From NCBI RefSeq assembly GCF_000410515.1, contig NC_021500.1:1488001-1552000 (forward strand): a DNA stretch of 64,000 nt, in the 5' to 3' direction. The notes beneath the pieces are model-generated. The model had not been told where the DNA came from, ran no database searches, and worked only from the letters and a program-made list of their open reading frames with translations. Source of the stretch: Enterobacter sp. R4-368. Its GTDB lineage: Bacteria > Pseudomonadota > Gammaproteobacteria > Enterobacterales > Enterobacteriaceae. Position 1 is the first letter of the stretch. Each line of letters starts with the position of its first letter. A program made the translations under genes and the position numbers. Of the stretch, positions 25,407 to 34,498 are shown piece after piece.

Positions 25407-25913
25407 TCAGATTGTTTTATTGTTCTTAAGCGGCTTGTTTTTCCAGCGTTTATGCAACCATTCGAACTCCTGATAAGTAAGAGAAGTACGCAGTTTTTCC
25501 CGTAACACCTTAATCAGCGGCTCAGCGGTTTCGTAGGTGTCTATTACCGTCGTATATGAGGCCTGCTTAAGCATGTTTTCCTCATAAATACCGGCTTTTA
25601 TGCTTACCGCCATACGCTCATAGAAATTAAGAATGTATTGTATTTTTCGTCCTTCGTAGTTCTCATCCTTTGAAAGGTTTTCTGCAACAGGGAACACATA
25701 TGAACGGAAGGATTTCCCGGAATCGCGAACGCGCCGAAGTGTATGCAGACCATCAATGTATTCACTGTCTTTTCTGCTTTCAAAAAGAAAGGTCGCCGTT
25801 TGGGTTTTACGGGCCATCTTCACGTTAAATCGGATGGTAAGGACAGCGGTACAAATACCGCCAAAAACAAGCAGATTGCTGATGACTTGCCACGCTGTCG
25901 GACTGATTTCCAT
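25407..25913 (-). CDS. DUF4760-like membrane-anchored protein
   Basis: 168 residues. One N-terminal membrane segment near residues 8-26 (WQVISNLLVFGGICTAVLTI) is followed by a helical cytoplasmic domain (FLFESRKDSEYIDGLHTLRRV, ILNFYERMAVSIKAGIYEENML, FEWLHKRWKNKPLKNNKTI) resembling the DUF4760 family, whose role is unknown. Such proteins are patchily distributed and common in accessory DNA. The ATG at 25913 has an AGGGA ribosome site; a TTG two codons upstream is less likely. A terminator and a predicted 10-residue peptide gene lie directly upstream on the same strand. Confidence 0.7.
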   Translation of the reverse strand: MEISPTAWQVISNLLVFGGICTAVLTIRFNVKMARKTQTATFLFESRKDSEYIDGLHTLRRVRDSGKSFRSYVFPVAENLSKDENYEGRKIQYILNFYERMAVSIKAGIYEENMLKQASYTTVIDTYETAEPLIKVLREKLRTSLTYQEFEWLHKRWKNKPLKNNKTI

Positions 25914-25935
25914 AGACAATTCCCTGTCATTAGAT

Positions 25936-25960
25936 AAAAAAAGCGGAGCCTGAGCTCCGC
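25936..25960 (-). terminator. Strong terminator after the 10-residue peptide frame
   Basis: On the minus strand a perfect 7-bp stem GCGGAGC / GCTCCGC with a 4-nt loop is followed by seven T. It lies 18 bp past the peptide stop codon and just upstream of the DUF4760-like gene, so it either ends a short independent transcript or attenuates that gene. Confidence 0.8.
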
Positions 25961-25978
25961 CTGTAAAAAAGTTGTCTG

Positions 25979-26011
25979 TCAGAAACCGTCGAACTCATCA
26001 CATTTTTTCAT
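25979..26011 (-). CDS. Predicted 10-residue peptide gene (MKKCDEFDGF)
   Basis: On the minus strand an AGGGAG ribosome site, 6 bp, then ATG and ten codons ending in TGA, encoding MKKCDEFDGF. Upstream are a TATAAA -10-like element (26070-26075) with a perfect 14-bp palindrome between it and the ribosome site; downstream is a strong terminator. The whole unit is about 130 bp. Two Asp-Phe-containing steps and a Cys give a non-random look, but a peptide this short cannot be assigned. It could be a leader peptide for the DUF4760-like gene, or a free peptide. Evidence is arrangement only. Confidence 0.5.
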   Translation of the reverse strand: MKKCDEFDGF

Positions 26012-26044
26012 ATAAATCTCCCTGAACGCGTTACCCTAACAATG

Positions 26045-26058
26045 AGTGAAATTTCACT
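26045..26058. promoter_or_regulatory. Perfect 14-bp palindrome in front of the short peptide gene
   Basis: AGTGAAATTTCACT is its own reverse complement. It sits about 12 bp downstream of a TATAAA hexamer read on the minus strand, the position of an operator at the transcription start. The binding protein is unknown. Confidence 0.5.
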
Positions 26059-26193
26059 TAGGTGGTGATTTTATAACCGCAGTAGCCGCTTCGCAATGGC
26101 AAGTCCAATACAATCCTGTCAGATATTTCAAAGTGCGGCACCGCTCGAAAACAACGATAAGCGGTCTGTTTTTTCGGTTCTCAATTGCCGCCT

Positions 26194-26955
26194 TCAGCGA
26201 CTGGATTGCAAAAACTTTCTCACCCTGTCCGAATCCGGGTTGGTGAAAAATTTCTCGGGCGGTGCTTTCTCGATCAGCAGCCCTTTTTCCAGAAACACCA
26301 CTTCATCCGATACCTGGCGGGCAAAATCCATCTCGTGCGTCACCACTACCATGGTGTAACCCTCTGCAGCGAGATCTTTCATCACGCCCAGCACTTCGTT
26401 AACCAGTTCCGGATCCAGCGCTGAAGTGGGTTCATCAAATAAAATCACCTCCGGCGACATCGCCAGCGAACGGGCAATCGCCACGCGCTGCTTCTGCCCG
26501 CCGGACAGCGTTATCGGGTAGACATCGGCTTTATGGTTCATGCCGACCTTTTCCAGTTGCCGGTGGGCAATCTCATTCGCCTGTTCACGCTTCATCCCCT
26601 TCACATGCACCAGCGCTTCGCTGACGTTGTGCAACACGGATAGATGCGGCCACAGGTTAAAGCTCTGGAACACCATGCCAACCCGTTCACGGATGTGTGA
26701 GAGATCTTTATGCGACATCGCTTTGCCGGTTTTTTCATCCACACCGATGCGCTGCCCGCTGATGCGCACTTCGCCGCGATCCGGCTGTTCCAGCCAGTTC
26801 ATACAGCGCAGCAGCGTCGATTTCCCTGAACCGGACGACCCCAGAATGCTGACCACTGTGCCCTTCTTTACGGTCAGATTGATATCGCGCAACACTTCCA
26901 CGTTATCAAACTGTTTGGACAGGTTTTTGATGCTTACCGCGTTTGCTTCAGGCAT
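26194..26955 (-). CDS. Polar amino-acid ABC transporter ATPase
   Basis: 253 residues, ABC ATPase of the polar amino acid (GlnQ/HisP) group. Walker A GSSGSGKST near residue 37, Q-loop VFQSFNLWPH, signature [17 protein letters not shown], Walker B VILFDEPTSALDP, and switch His in VVVTHEMDFAR are all intact. It powers uptake with the two permeases and the binding protein encoded upstream in the same direction. Its start overlaps the last permease gene by 8 bp. Last gene of the transporter operon. Substrate is set by the binding protein. Confidence 0.9.
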   Translation of the reverse strand: MPEANAVSIKNLSKQFDNVEVLRDINLTVKKGTVVSILGSSGSGKSTLLRCMNWLEQPDRGEVRISGQRIGVDEKTGKAMSHKDLSHIRERVGMVFQSFNLWPHLSVLHNVSEALVHVKGMKREQANEIAHRQLEKVGMNHKADVYPITLSGGQKQRVAIARSLAMSPEVILFDEPTSALDPELVNEVLGVMKDLAAEGYTMVVVTHEMDFARQVSDEVVFLEKGLLIEKAPPEKFFTNPDSDRVRKFLQSSR

Positions 26956-27613
26956 GGGTCATTCCTCTTTTCGCTCCGTAATGGCTCAACCGCTTAATCA
27001 GCAACTCCAGCAGAATGCTGATGCCCCAGTACAGCGCAATGGCGACAATAAAGGCGTTAAACGGAATAAAGTACGTGGACTGCACACTGTTCGCGGCGGC
27101 GGTGATCTCCTGCACGGTAATAATGCACAGAAACGCCGTGTCCTTCAGGCAAATAATCAGCTGATTGCCCATTAAGGGCAGCGCGGAAGAGACAATATTC
27201 GGCAAAATAATGCGCAGGAAGATCTTATAACGAGAAAAACCTTGCGATACGGCAGCTTCAATATAGCCCGAGGAGAATATTCTGCGCTGACTGCGTAATA
27301 TTTCGAAGAAATAGGCACCATGATAAATTACCAGGGCTAATAACCCTGCGGTCCAGGCGTCCATGCTGATACCTAACTGCGGTAAACCGTAATAAAGCAG
27401 ATACGCCAGAATCAAAAACGGTATTGCCCGCATCAGGCTGACAAAAGCAATAATCAGGCGATGAACAACACGGTTCTGATATTCCATCAGGTAGCAAAAC
27501 AGCACACCGATCAATAACCCGACCACGGCGGCAATAATAAACAACTCTAACGTCGCCAGCAGGCCGTTGTAAAAACTCTCACGCGCGGCCCAAATAATTC
27601 CCCATTGATTCAT
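26948..27613 (-). CDS. Amino-acid ABC transporter permease (second)
   Basis: 221 residues, HisM/GlnP-type inner-membrane permease with about five helices. The cytoplasmic EAA-like loop, YIEAAVSQGFSRYKIFLRIILP near residues 115-137, contacts the ATPase. The N-terminal helix region includes LLIGVLFCYLMEYQN. It forms a heterodimer with the adjacent permease. Start ATG at 27613 is 14 bp after the first permease gene's stop; its end overlaps the ATPase gene. Confidence 0.88.
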   Translation of the reverse strand: MNQWGIIWAARESFYNGLLATLELFIIAAVVGLLIGVLFCYLMEYQNRVVHRLIIAFVSLMRAIPFLILAYLLYYGLPQLGISMDAWTAGLLALVIYHGAYFFEILRSQRRIFSSGYIEAAVSQGFSRYKIFLRIILPNIVSSALPLMGNQLIICLKDTAFLCIITVQEITAAANSVQSTYFIPFNAFIVAIALYWGISILLELLIKRLSHYGAKRGMTHA

Positions 27614-27627
27614 AAATCCTCCGCCTT

Positions 27628-28269
27628 TTATCGCGCCAGGCGCTTCGCTTTGCGTTCTGCTACGTCCTGCAACTTCAGCAGCAGACCGATAATAATCACG
27701 TATAACAGCGCCGCAGCGAGGATCGGCGACAGCGGTTCATAGGTCACAGAGGAGATCCGGTTGGTCACGCGCGTTAAATCCACCACGCCAATCACCGCAA
27801 TCGCCGGGCTGCCTTTGATCAAAAACGACATCTCGTTGACCAGCGCCGGCAGGCTTTCGATCCACATTTGCGGCAACATGATGTGGCGGAAATAGGTCCA
27901 GCGCCGCATCCCCACAGACTCCGCCGCTTCCCGCTGTTCACGGGGGAAGTTACGGAAAGCGTTGCGCCAGATTTCCGCGTTAAACGCCGAGGTGTTCAGC
28001 GTCAGCGCGACAATCGCCGCCAGCGTTTTATCCAGGTTAATGCCGAGCGTCGGCAGGGACAAAAACAGAAACAGCACCAGCGTTACCAGCGGCGTGGCAC
28101 GCGCCAGGCTGATGTAAACCACCAGAAACTGGTCAATAAACGGGATCTTCATCATGCGGATAAAGGCGATAACCAGGCCGATAACCACCCCGAACGCAAT
28201 CGCCACGCCTGAGATCCAGAGGGTCGTCCATGCGCCTTCAATCAATAACTGCCATGAGATTAAGTCCAT
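27628..28269 (-). CDS. Amino-acid ABC transporter permease (first)
   Basis: 213 residues, polar amino acid permease. The EAA loop is EQREAAESVGMRRWTYFRHIMLP near residues 105-127, with the conserved helix WTTLWISGVAIAFGVVIGL at the N terminus. It pairs with the following permease. An AGGAGGGAA ribosome site precedes the ATG; about 45 bp separate it from the binding-protein gene upstream. Part of the four-gene operon running from 29163 down to 26194. Confidence 0.88.
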   Translation of the reverse strand: MDLISWQLLIEGAWTTLWISGVAIAFGVVIGLVIAFIRMMKIPFIDQFLVVYISLARATPLVTLVLFLFLSLPTLGINLDKTLAAIVALTLNTSAFNAEIWRNAFRNFPREQREAAESVGMRRWTYFRHIMLPQMWIESLPALVNEMSFLIKGSPAIAVIGVVDLTRVTNRISSVTYEPLSPILAAALLYVIIIGLLLKLQDVAERKAKRLAR

Positions 28270-28314
28270 GTTCCCTCCTGTGAAAACGGGCGGCGGTTGC
28301 CCGCCGCAGGTTAC

Positions 28315-29163
28315 TTACAAACCGGCTAACTTGTGGAACTGATCGGCGCTGGTGATCGGCTCTTTCGGCAGTTCATAGGTTTCGCCAAACCACTTTTTCT
28401 GCAGCTCAGTGAGCTTGCCGGTTTCAGTCATATGGTTCATAAAACCGGTCATAAATTTCAGCAGCTCAGGTGAGTTTTTCGGGATCGGCCACGCCATGTA
28501 ACCTGGCCCGGAAACCGCCAGACCTTTGGCAAAGACTTTCGGTTTGGCTTTCACCAGATCGTTGACGGAAATCACCACGTTAATCACATAATCAACGCGT
28601 TTGTTCGCCAGATCGGCGTAGGCTTCCGGATAGGACTGGTACTCCACCACCGGTCCGAGTTTTCCGCCCACTTTCTCCAGCATCGCTTTCAGCTCCGGCA
28701 AACGCGCCAGCAGCGCACTGCCCGCCTGGACGCCCACTTTTTTACCGCTGAGATCGGCAATGGTATTTAAGGTTTTATCGTCGGCGCGTTTGACAAAATA
28801 GTGCTGCGCAGAGGCCCACGGCGGGGTGAAATTAAAGACATTGAGGCGTTCATCGGTAATTACCGCACCGGTGAGTGCCATATCGTATTGGCCGGTGGAA
28901 ACCGCAGCGAGTAATCCCGTCCACGGTAAGATACTTTGGTTAATATTGAATTTTGCGTACTTGCGTAATTCCTCAAGCATATCCTTGTTAAAACCATCCG
29001 TCTGGCCATTATTCATAAAGTTGAATGGCGCGTAATCGTCCTCGGTCGCCACTTTCATGGTGCCAGATTTTTCTATTTCGGGTAAATCCGCTGCGACTGC
29101 GTGTAAGGAAAACGCCAAAGAGATCATGGCTGCAAGACAATATTTGCCGAATACGTTTTTCAT
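28315..29163 (-). CDS. Periplasmic amino-acid-binding protein
   Basis: 282 residues. Cleavable signal peptide of about 25 residues ending LHAVAA, then a type II solute-binding fold of the SBP_bac_3 family (GTMKVATEDDYAPFNFM, DGFNKDMLEEL, DMALTGAVITDERLNVFNFTPP, LSGKKVGVQAGSALL, WPIPKNSPEL). The alpha-amino-group Asp/Arg pair region (TDERL) is kept, so an amino acid or opine-like ligand is likely; which one cannot be told. First gene of the transporter operon, divergent from a MocR-type regulator. Confidence 0.88.
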   Translation of the reverse strand: MKNVFGKYCLAAMISLAFSLHAVAADLPEIEKSGTMKVATEDDYAPFNFMNNGQTDGFNKDMLEELRKYAKFNINQSILPWTGLLAAVSTGQYDMALTGAVITDERLNVFNFTPPWASAQHYFVKRADDKTLNTIADLSGKKVGVQAGSALLARLPELKAMLEKVGGKLGPVVEYQSYPEAYADLANKRVDYVINVVISVNDLVKAKPKVFAKGLAVSGPGYMAWPIPKNSPELLKFMTGFMNHMTETGKLTELQKKWFGETYELPKEPITSADQFHKLAGL

Positions 29164-29304
29164 CTCTCCACCCTTATTTAATGTGCCAGACCGGTATATC
29201 CCAGGTGTGCCGGAAGCGTTGCAAGATATATGCCTAAATACGACATCGTGTGTTTTTCGTGACTGCGTTTTTACAATAGGGAGGCTTGCGCTTTTGTGAA
29301 TAGA

Positions 29305-29316
29305 GCCAGTTCTGGC
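29305..29316. promoter_or_regulatory. Palindrome between amino-acid transporter and MocR regulator
   Basis: GCCAG-TT-CTGGC, a perfect 5-bp inverted repeat in the 232-bp divergent region. A possible MocR operator, judged by position only. Confidence 0.3.
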
Positions 29317-29395
29317 GAATGAGTGTGTCAGTTAACAGGAAGCTGGTATGGAATTTGCTCCATCGCATTACGCGATATATCCGAAGGAGTGCAGC

Positions 29396-30859
29396 ATGAT
29401 TCGTCACCTGTTGAATGTGAATTTTGACGGCCAGCGTGGATTGCAGGAGCAAGTCCGCGAATGTTTGATCAACGCCATTCTGAGCGGGATTTTCCCGGCG
29501 GATACCGCACTGCCCTCTTGCCGCCAGCTTGCCAGCCAGCTTAACGTTTCGCGCAATACCACCGCGCTGGTGTTTGAAGGCCTGGTCAACGAGGGCTACC
29601 TGGTGAGCCGCCCGCGCAGCGGTTACTACCTGCACCCGGATTACTACCGCTGCGGGCAAAACCCGACGCCACCTGCACCTGAATGCGAGAGCGCTGCACC
29701 ACACTGGGGCAACCGCCTGAAAATCACCCCCAGCCAGCAGGAATCGATCCTTAAACCAGCAGGCTGGATGCACTACCGCTACCCGTTTATCTACGGGCAG
29801 CCCTACACGCAGCAGTTCCCGCTTGCCAGCTGGCGCGCGGCGGCAAACTGGCTGCACGGTGGTGTGCGCGACCCGGCATGGGTGATTGATCATATTGACC
29901 AGGATGTGCCGATGCTGATTGAGCAGATCCGCACCCGCGTGTTGCCCAAACGCGGCATCGTTGCCGCACCGGATGAGATCCTGATTACGCTCGGCTCGCA
30001 AAACGCGCTCTATCTGCTGACGCGTTTGCTGATGTCGCCCGCGACGCGCGTGGCGGTGGAGAACCCGGGTTTTCGCGAAGCCATTAACACCTTCTTATTA
30101 AGCGAGCCGCAAATCGTGCCGCACGACGTGGACAGCGAAGGGCTGGTGCTCAATGAAACCCCTTGCGACTACTACTATGTGACGCCGGGCCACCAGGTGC
30201 CGACTGGCGTGACGATGAGCAAAGCGCGGCGCGTGCAATTGCTCGATTACGCTGCCCGCCACGATGCAGTGGTGATTGAGGACGATTACGACTCGGAAAG
30301 TAACTTTATGCAAAACCCGCTGCCCGCGCTGAAAGCCAGCGATCGCAGCGGGCGCGTGATTTATGTCAGCAGCTTGTCCAAAGCACTGTCGCCGGGGTTA
30401 CGGCTGGGGTATATGGTTGCCGCGCCGGAAATCATTGATGAAGCGCGGGCGCTGCGCCGCCTGGTGTACCGTCATCCGCCAACCAATATTCAATACCAGA
30501 TGGCGCATTTTCTGGCGCAGGGGCATTACGAAACCCATTTGCGCCGCTACCACGAAGACTCCGCCCGCCGCTGGGATTGTCTGCACAACGCGCTACACAC
30601 GTTTCTGCCGGAGTGCCAGTTGATGCAGGGTAGCGAACATGCCAACGCCTTCTGGCTGCGCACACCAGAACAGATCAACACCCAGCAACTGACCTGGCGC
30701 GCCGCCCACGCGGGCGTGTTGATTGAGCCCGGCGCGCGGCATTTTCTTGATGCCGCGCCGCCGGATAACTTCTTTCGCATGGGGTTTCACGCGATCAATC
30801 CGGATGCAATTGCCCCTGGCGTGGAAGTGTTGCGCGGCCAACTGGCGCAGCTATGTTGA
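29396..30859 (+). CDS. MocR/PdxR-type regulator (GntR HTH fused to aminotransferase-like domain)
   Basis: 487 residues. N-terminal GntR-type winged HTH at about residues 15-80 (LPSCRQLASQLNVSRNTTALVFEGLVNEGYLVSRPRSGYYL), then a type I aminotransferase-fold domain. The PLP-binding Lys is in SSLSKALSPGLRLGY near residue 328, with EDDYDSE and the VENPGFREA segment also present. Such regulators sense PLP or PLP-amino acid adducts. Start ATG at 29396 has an AAGGAG site 8 bp upstream. Divergent from the amino-acid transporter operon, its most likely target. Confidence 0.88.
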   Translation: MIRHLLNVNFDGQRGLQEQVRECLINAILSGIFPADTALPSCRQLASQLNVSRNTTALVFEGLVNEGYLVSRPRSGYYLHPDYYRCGQNPTPPAPECESAAPHWGNRLKITPSQQESILKPAGWMHYRYPFIYGQPYTQQFPLASWRAAANWLHGGVRDPAWVIDHIDQDVPMLIEQIRTRVLPKRGIVAAPDEILITLGSQNALYLLTRLLMSPATRVAVENPGFREAINTFLLSEPQIVPHDVDSEGLVLNETPCDYYYVTPGHQVPTGVTMSKARRVQLLDYAARHDAVVIEDDYDSESNFMQNPLPALKASDRSGRVIYVSSLSKALSPGLRLGYMVAAPEIIDEARALRRLVYRHPPTNIQYQMAHFLAQGHYETHLRRYHEDSARRWDCLHNALHTFLPECQLMQGSEHANAFWLRTPEQINTQQLTWRAAHAGVLIEPGARHFLDAAPPDNFFRMGFHAINPDAIAPGVEVLRGQLAQLC

Positions 30860-30944
30860 TATTTTGAGCGGTTGTCGCCGCCTCGCAGGAAGGAATGAGT
30901 AATCGCTTCCATAATGAAGCAAACCCATTTATCGCGAGAACGCT

Positions 30945-32063
30945 ATGCCACTGCCGGATTTTCATGTTTCCGAACCGTTTACGCTCGGCATTGAACTGGA
31001 GTTACAGGTCGTTAACCCGCCGGGTTACGATTTGAGCCAGGACTCTTCACGGCTGATTGAATCGGTAAAACACCAGATAAGTACCGGTGAAGTCAAACAT
31101 GACATCACCGAAAGCATGCTGGAGATTGCCACCGGCGTGTGCCGGGATATCAACCAGGCGGCACATCAGTTTTCCGCCATGCAGCATGTGATTTTGCAGG
31201 CTGCATCCGAGCACCATGTGCAGATATGCGGCGGCGGTACTCACCCTTTTCAGAAGTGGCAACGCCAGGAGATCTGCAATGATGAGCGTTACAGCCGCAC
31301 GCTGGAGACGTTTGGTTATCTGATGCAACAAGCGACGGTGTTTGGCCAGCATGTGCATGTTGGCTGCACCAACGGCGACGACGCGATCTATTTGTTGCAT
31401 GGCCTTTCCCATTTTGTGCCGCACTTTATTGCGCTCAGCGCCGCCTCGCCCTACATCCAGGGCACCGACACCCGCTATGCGTCGTCGCGCCTGAACATTT
31501 TCTCTTCCTTTCCGGATAATGGCCCGATGCCGTGGGTGGCGAACTGGCAGGAGTTTGAAGGGCTATTTCGCCGCCTGAGCTACACCTCAATGATTGAAAG
31601 CATCAAAGATTTGCACTGGGACATTCGCCCCAGCCCGCATTTTGGCACTGTTGAAGTGCGGGTCATGGACACGCCGCTGACGCTGTCACACGCCATTAAT
31701 GTGGCAGGGTTTATCCAGGCGCTGTCGCACTGGCTGCTGGCCGAGCGACCGTTTAAACATCAGCCGCAGGATTATTTATTGTATAAATTCAATCGCTTTC
31801 AGGCCTGCCGTTACGGGCTGGAAGGTCTGATTACCGATGTGCACACCGGTGAGCGGTACACCATTGCTGACGATCTCACTCGCCTGCTGGAGAAGCTCGC
31901 GCCGTCGGCAGATAAGCTGAATGCGGGTAGCGCCCTGGATGAACTGGCAAATGTGGTGAAACGCGGAAAAAGCGAAGCACAGATGATGCGTGAATTTATT
32001 GCCGATGGCGGCTCGCTAATTGGATTAATGCAAAAACACGCTGAGATTTGGGCGGCAGGCTAA
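30945..32063 (+). CDS. ybdK: YbdK, carboxylate-amine ligase (weak glutamate-cysteine ligase)
   Basis: 372 residues of the GCS2 (plant-type glutamate-cysteine ligase) family, matching E. coli YbdK in length and motifs: [11 protein letters not shown] near residue 13, [29 protein letters not shown] and [13 protein letters not shown]. coli YbdK shows only weak glutamate-cysteine ligase activity in vitro and its physiological amine is unknown. The GxELEL and HVHVG metal/substrate motifs are intact. In E. coli ybdK lies close to pheP and entD; here pheP is 21 kb away on the other side of accessory genes. It ends before a strong terminator. Confidence 0.92.
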   Translation: MPLPDFHVSEPFTLGIELELQVVNPPGYDLSQDSSRLIESVKHQISTGEVKHDITESMLEIATGVCRDINQAAHQFSAMQHVILQAASEHHVQICGGGTHPFQKWQRQEICNDERYSRTLETFGYLMQQATVFGQHVHVGCTNGDDAIYLLHGLSHFVPHFIALSAASPYIQGTDTRYASSRLNIFSSFPDNGPMPWVANWQEFEGLFRRLSYTSMIESIKDLHWDIRPSPHFGTVEVRVMDTPLTLSHAINVAGFIQALSHWLLAERPFKHQPQDYLLYKFNRFQACRYGLEGLITDVHTGERYTIADDLTRLLEKLAPSADKLNAGSALDELANVVKRGKSEAQMMREFIADGGSLIGLMQKHAEIWAAG

Positions 32064-32101
32064 CGCATTAATTTTTTAGTTATTATTCTTAACCACAACG
32101 T

Positions 32102-32132
32102 AAATAACCTGCGCATCAGCAGGTTATTTTTT
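32102..32132 (+). terminator. Terminator of ybdK
   Basis: 11-bp stem AAATAACCTGC / GCAGGTTATTT with a 6-nt loop, continuing into T residues. Strong intrinsic terminator. Confidence 0.85.
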
Positions 32133-32213
32133 CTTATTACGAAAAATAATAACCACTAAGTGGTAGATGGATTCAACAGAATTGATAAATATCAACAAGC
32201 CCTGCGTTAGAAA

Positions 32214-32240
32214 TAAAGACCCCGCCCCCTACTCCGATAA
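32214..32240 (+). promoter_or_regulatory. FliA (sigma-28) promoter of the NIT-type chemoreceptor
   Basis: TAAAGACC, 11-bp spacer, TCCGATAA. The -10 matches 7 of 8 of GCCGATAA and the -35 keeps TAAAG. It lies 34 bp upstream of the chemoreceptor ATG. Confidence 0.82.
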
Positions 32241-32274
32241 CGAATTAAAGCAAACGAGAACATGAGGCATTTGT

Positions 32275-34182
32275 ATGAGATGGATTTACCGTTTATCAAT
32301 GAAATTTAAATTATTACTGGCTTTACTGCCTTTATTGTTTGCCCTCATATGGTTAGCAACCAGCGGCATCCTGGCACGCGTGGAAACAGGCCAGCAGATG
32401 CGCACCATCATTACCTTAACGGATCTGGCGAAAAATGCCGGTGGCGTTATTCATGAATTACAAAAAGAGCGCGGCATGAGCGCAGGATATATCGGCAGCA
32501 AAGGACAGCAATTTAATGCCGAGTTAACTGCGCAATATATTCTCTCTGATAAAGCCCTGAGCCAGTTAGCCGAGGCGTTAAAAGCATTCCCGCTCCAGCG
32601 GGCGAATAATGATATTCGTCATGCGCTCGATCAATTCCGCCAGCATCAACAAGGCATAACGGATTTTCGCCAACAAATTCATGCCCTCAGCGTTAGCGGT
32701 ACAGACTCGCTGACCTGGTACAGCACCATTATTAGCGATCTACTCAATGTGGTGGGTGGAATTAGTCAGCTGACGGATAACGGCGAAATTGTGAATCAAC
32801 TGGCAGCATATTACAGCGTGCTGAATGCCAAAGAGCAAACCGGCGTGGAACGTGCGCTGATGTCCAACGTGTTTTCCGCCGACCGGTTTACCGACGGGCA
32901 GTTCCGTCAGCTGAACGAAGTGGTTGGCAAGCAACTTTCCTGGCTGGCGGCAACGCGAGCGTTCAGTACTGCCGCCGTCAATGAACGGCTGACGGCGCAA
33001 CTGCAAACCCCGGAGGTGACGCGCGCGCTTGAGATGCGCCAGCAGGCAATTGACCATGTGGCGACCGGTGGTTTTGGCGTCGCCCCAACCGACTGGTTTA
33101 ACGCCCAGACGGCACGCATCAATACGCTGAAATCCGTGGAAGATGCCGCGGCAAATACCCTGTTGCAAACGGCAAAAGATCTGGCGGATAACGCCTGGCG
33201 TGATGTGATTGTTTTTGCGGTGATAAGCATCGCAGCCCTGCTGATCGCGCTGTTCTTCGCCCTGCTGGTCGCCAGCAGTATTCATCGCCAGTTGCACCAT
33301 TCACTGGCCACCATTGAAGGAATGGACGGCGATCTTACCCAGCGTCTGGATGTGCCGGGAAGCGACGAGCTCTCGCTCCTGAACCGCGCTTACAACCAGG
33401 CCATTGAAAATATTCAGCATATTGTCAGCGAGATAAAACACGGCGCGGGCGTGCTGCGCGGCGCCAGTTCCGAGATTGCCAGCGGGAACCAGGATCTGGC
33501 CTCACGAACGGATGAACAAGCCGCCTCGCTGGTAGAAACCGCGGCCAGCATGGAGCAGATCGCCACGGCGGTGAACCAGACGGCGGATAACGCGAACGAG
33601 GCTAAACGGCTGACGCAAGAGATGGAGCAACAGGTGCAGGAAGCAAGCCGGGTGGCGGGTGAAGCCAGCCAGAGCATGACTGCCATTCGCGGCTCCAGCG
33701 AGCAGATCTCGAATATCGTTAGTTCAATCGACGAAATCTCGTTTCAGACCAACCTGCTGGCACTGAATGCGGCAGTGGAAGCCGCACGCGCCGGTGAGCT
33801 GGGCAAAGGTTTCGCCGTGGTAGCGAGCGAAGTGCGTAACCTTTCGCAACGGTGTGCCAACGACGCGCACCAGATCCGCGAACTGGTGAGCAAAAACATG
33901 GAGCAGATCCAGCAAGGCGTCACGCTGGTGCAGGCTTCTGACCGCGCGCTGCAATCGGCAAAAGCCCATACCGGGCAGATGCTGGCGTTTGTCAGCGATA
34001 TTGCGCGTGCGGCGAGCGAGCAGTCACTGGGCGTGTCGCAGGTGCATCAAGCCCTGAACCAACTGGAGCAGGTAACCCAGCAAAATGCCGGGCTGGTCGC
34101 CAGCGCGGCGAGCGCCAGCCAGATGCTGGATCAACAATCGGAAACCATGGCGACGCTGGTTGACCGCTTCGTGGTAGCGTAA
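32275..34182 (+). CDS. Methyl-accepting chemotaxis protein with NIT (nitrate/nitrite-sensing) domain
   Basis: 635 residues. TM1 near residues 11-31, a long all-helical periplasmic domain with the NIT signature ([18 protein letters not shown] near 63-80, and ERALMSNVF), TM2 near 310-333, a HAMP domain, and the signalling hairpin with tip [23 protein letters not shown] domains bind nitrate or nitrite in characterised proteins, suggesting taxis to a nitrogen oxyanion. No C-terminal NWETF-type pentapeptide is seen (ends LVDRFVVA). Preceded by a near-consensus FliA promoter, so it belongs to the late flagellar regulon. Confidence 0.9.
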   Translation: MRWIYRLSMKFKLLLALLPLLFALIWLATSGILARVETGQQMRTIITLTDLAKNAGGVIHELQKERGMSAGYIGSKGQQFNAELTAQYILSDKALSQLAEALKAFPLQRANNDIRHALDQFRQHQQGITDFRQQIHALSVSGTDSLTWYSTIISDLLNVVGGISQLTDNGEIVNQLAAYYSVLNAKEQTGVERALMSNVFSADRFTDGQFRQLNEVVGKQLSWLAATRAFSTAAVNERLTAQLQTPEVTRALEMRQQAIDHVATGGFGVAPTDWFNAQTARINTLKSVEDAAANTLLQTAKDLADNAWRDVIVFAVISIAALLIALFFALLVASSIHRQLHHSLATIEGMDGDLTQRLDVPGSDELSLLNRAYNQAIENIQHIVSEIKHGAGVLRGASSEIASGNQDLASRTDEQAASLVETAASMEQIATAVNQTADNANEAKRLTQEMEQQVQEASRVAGEASQSMTAIRGSSEQISNIVSSIDEISFQTNLLALNAAVEAARAGELGKGFAVVASEVRNLSQRCANDAHQIRELVSKNMEQIQQGVTLVQASDRALQSAKAHTGQMLAFVSDIARAASEQSLGVSQVHQALNQLEQVTQQNAGLVASAASASQMLDQQSETMATLVDRFVVA

Positions 34183-34255
34183 AGACCTGTCGGGGGACGT
34201 TGCACAGCGCGCAGCTTTCCCCGACAATGCGGCTTTTCACCTTCGATTAACGCTT

Positions 34256-34498
34256 ATGAAACACTCGCTCGAACCGCTGCTTACGCTGGCAGGTATCCTG
34301 CTGATGGCTTTTCTCTCTGTGCTGCTGCTTCCTGCCCCTGCGCTTGGGTTGCAACTGGCGCAAAGCCTGGTGCAGCGCTTCCACCTGCTGGATTTGACGC
34401 AGCTTTATATCATTCTTTACTGCCTGTGGTTTTTGTTGCTCGGCACGGTGGAGTTTTTTGTTGTGCGCTTTATCTGGAAGCGCTGGCTCGCCGCCTGA
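34256..34498 (+). CDS. Small two-helix membrane protein, unrecognised
   Basis: 80 residues, two hydrophobic segments: near residues 8-32 (LLTLAGILLMAFLSVLLL) and 47-70 (LYIILYCLWFLLLGTVEFFV), then a basic end (WKRWLAA). No family recognised. No clear ribosome site. It starts 73 bp after the chemoreceptor and may be cotranscribed with it. A terminator follows. Confidence 0.5.
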   Translation: MKHSLEPLLTLAGILLMAFLSVLLLPAPALGLQLAQSLVQRFHLLDLTQLYIILYCLWFLLLGTVEFFVVRFIWKRWLAA

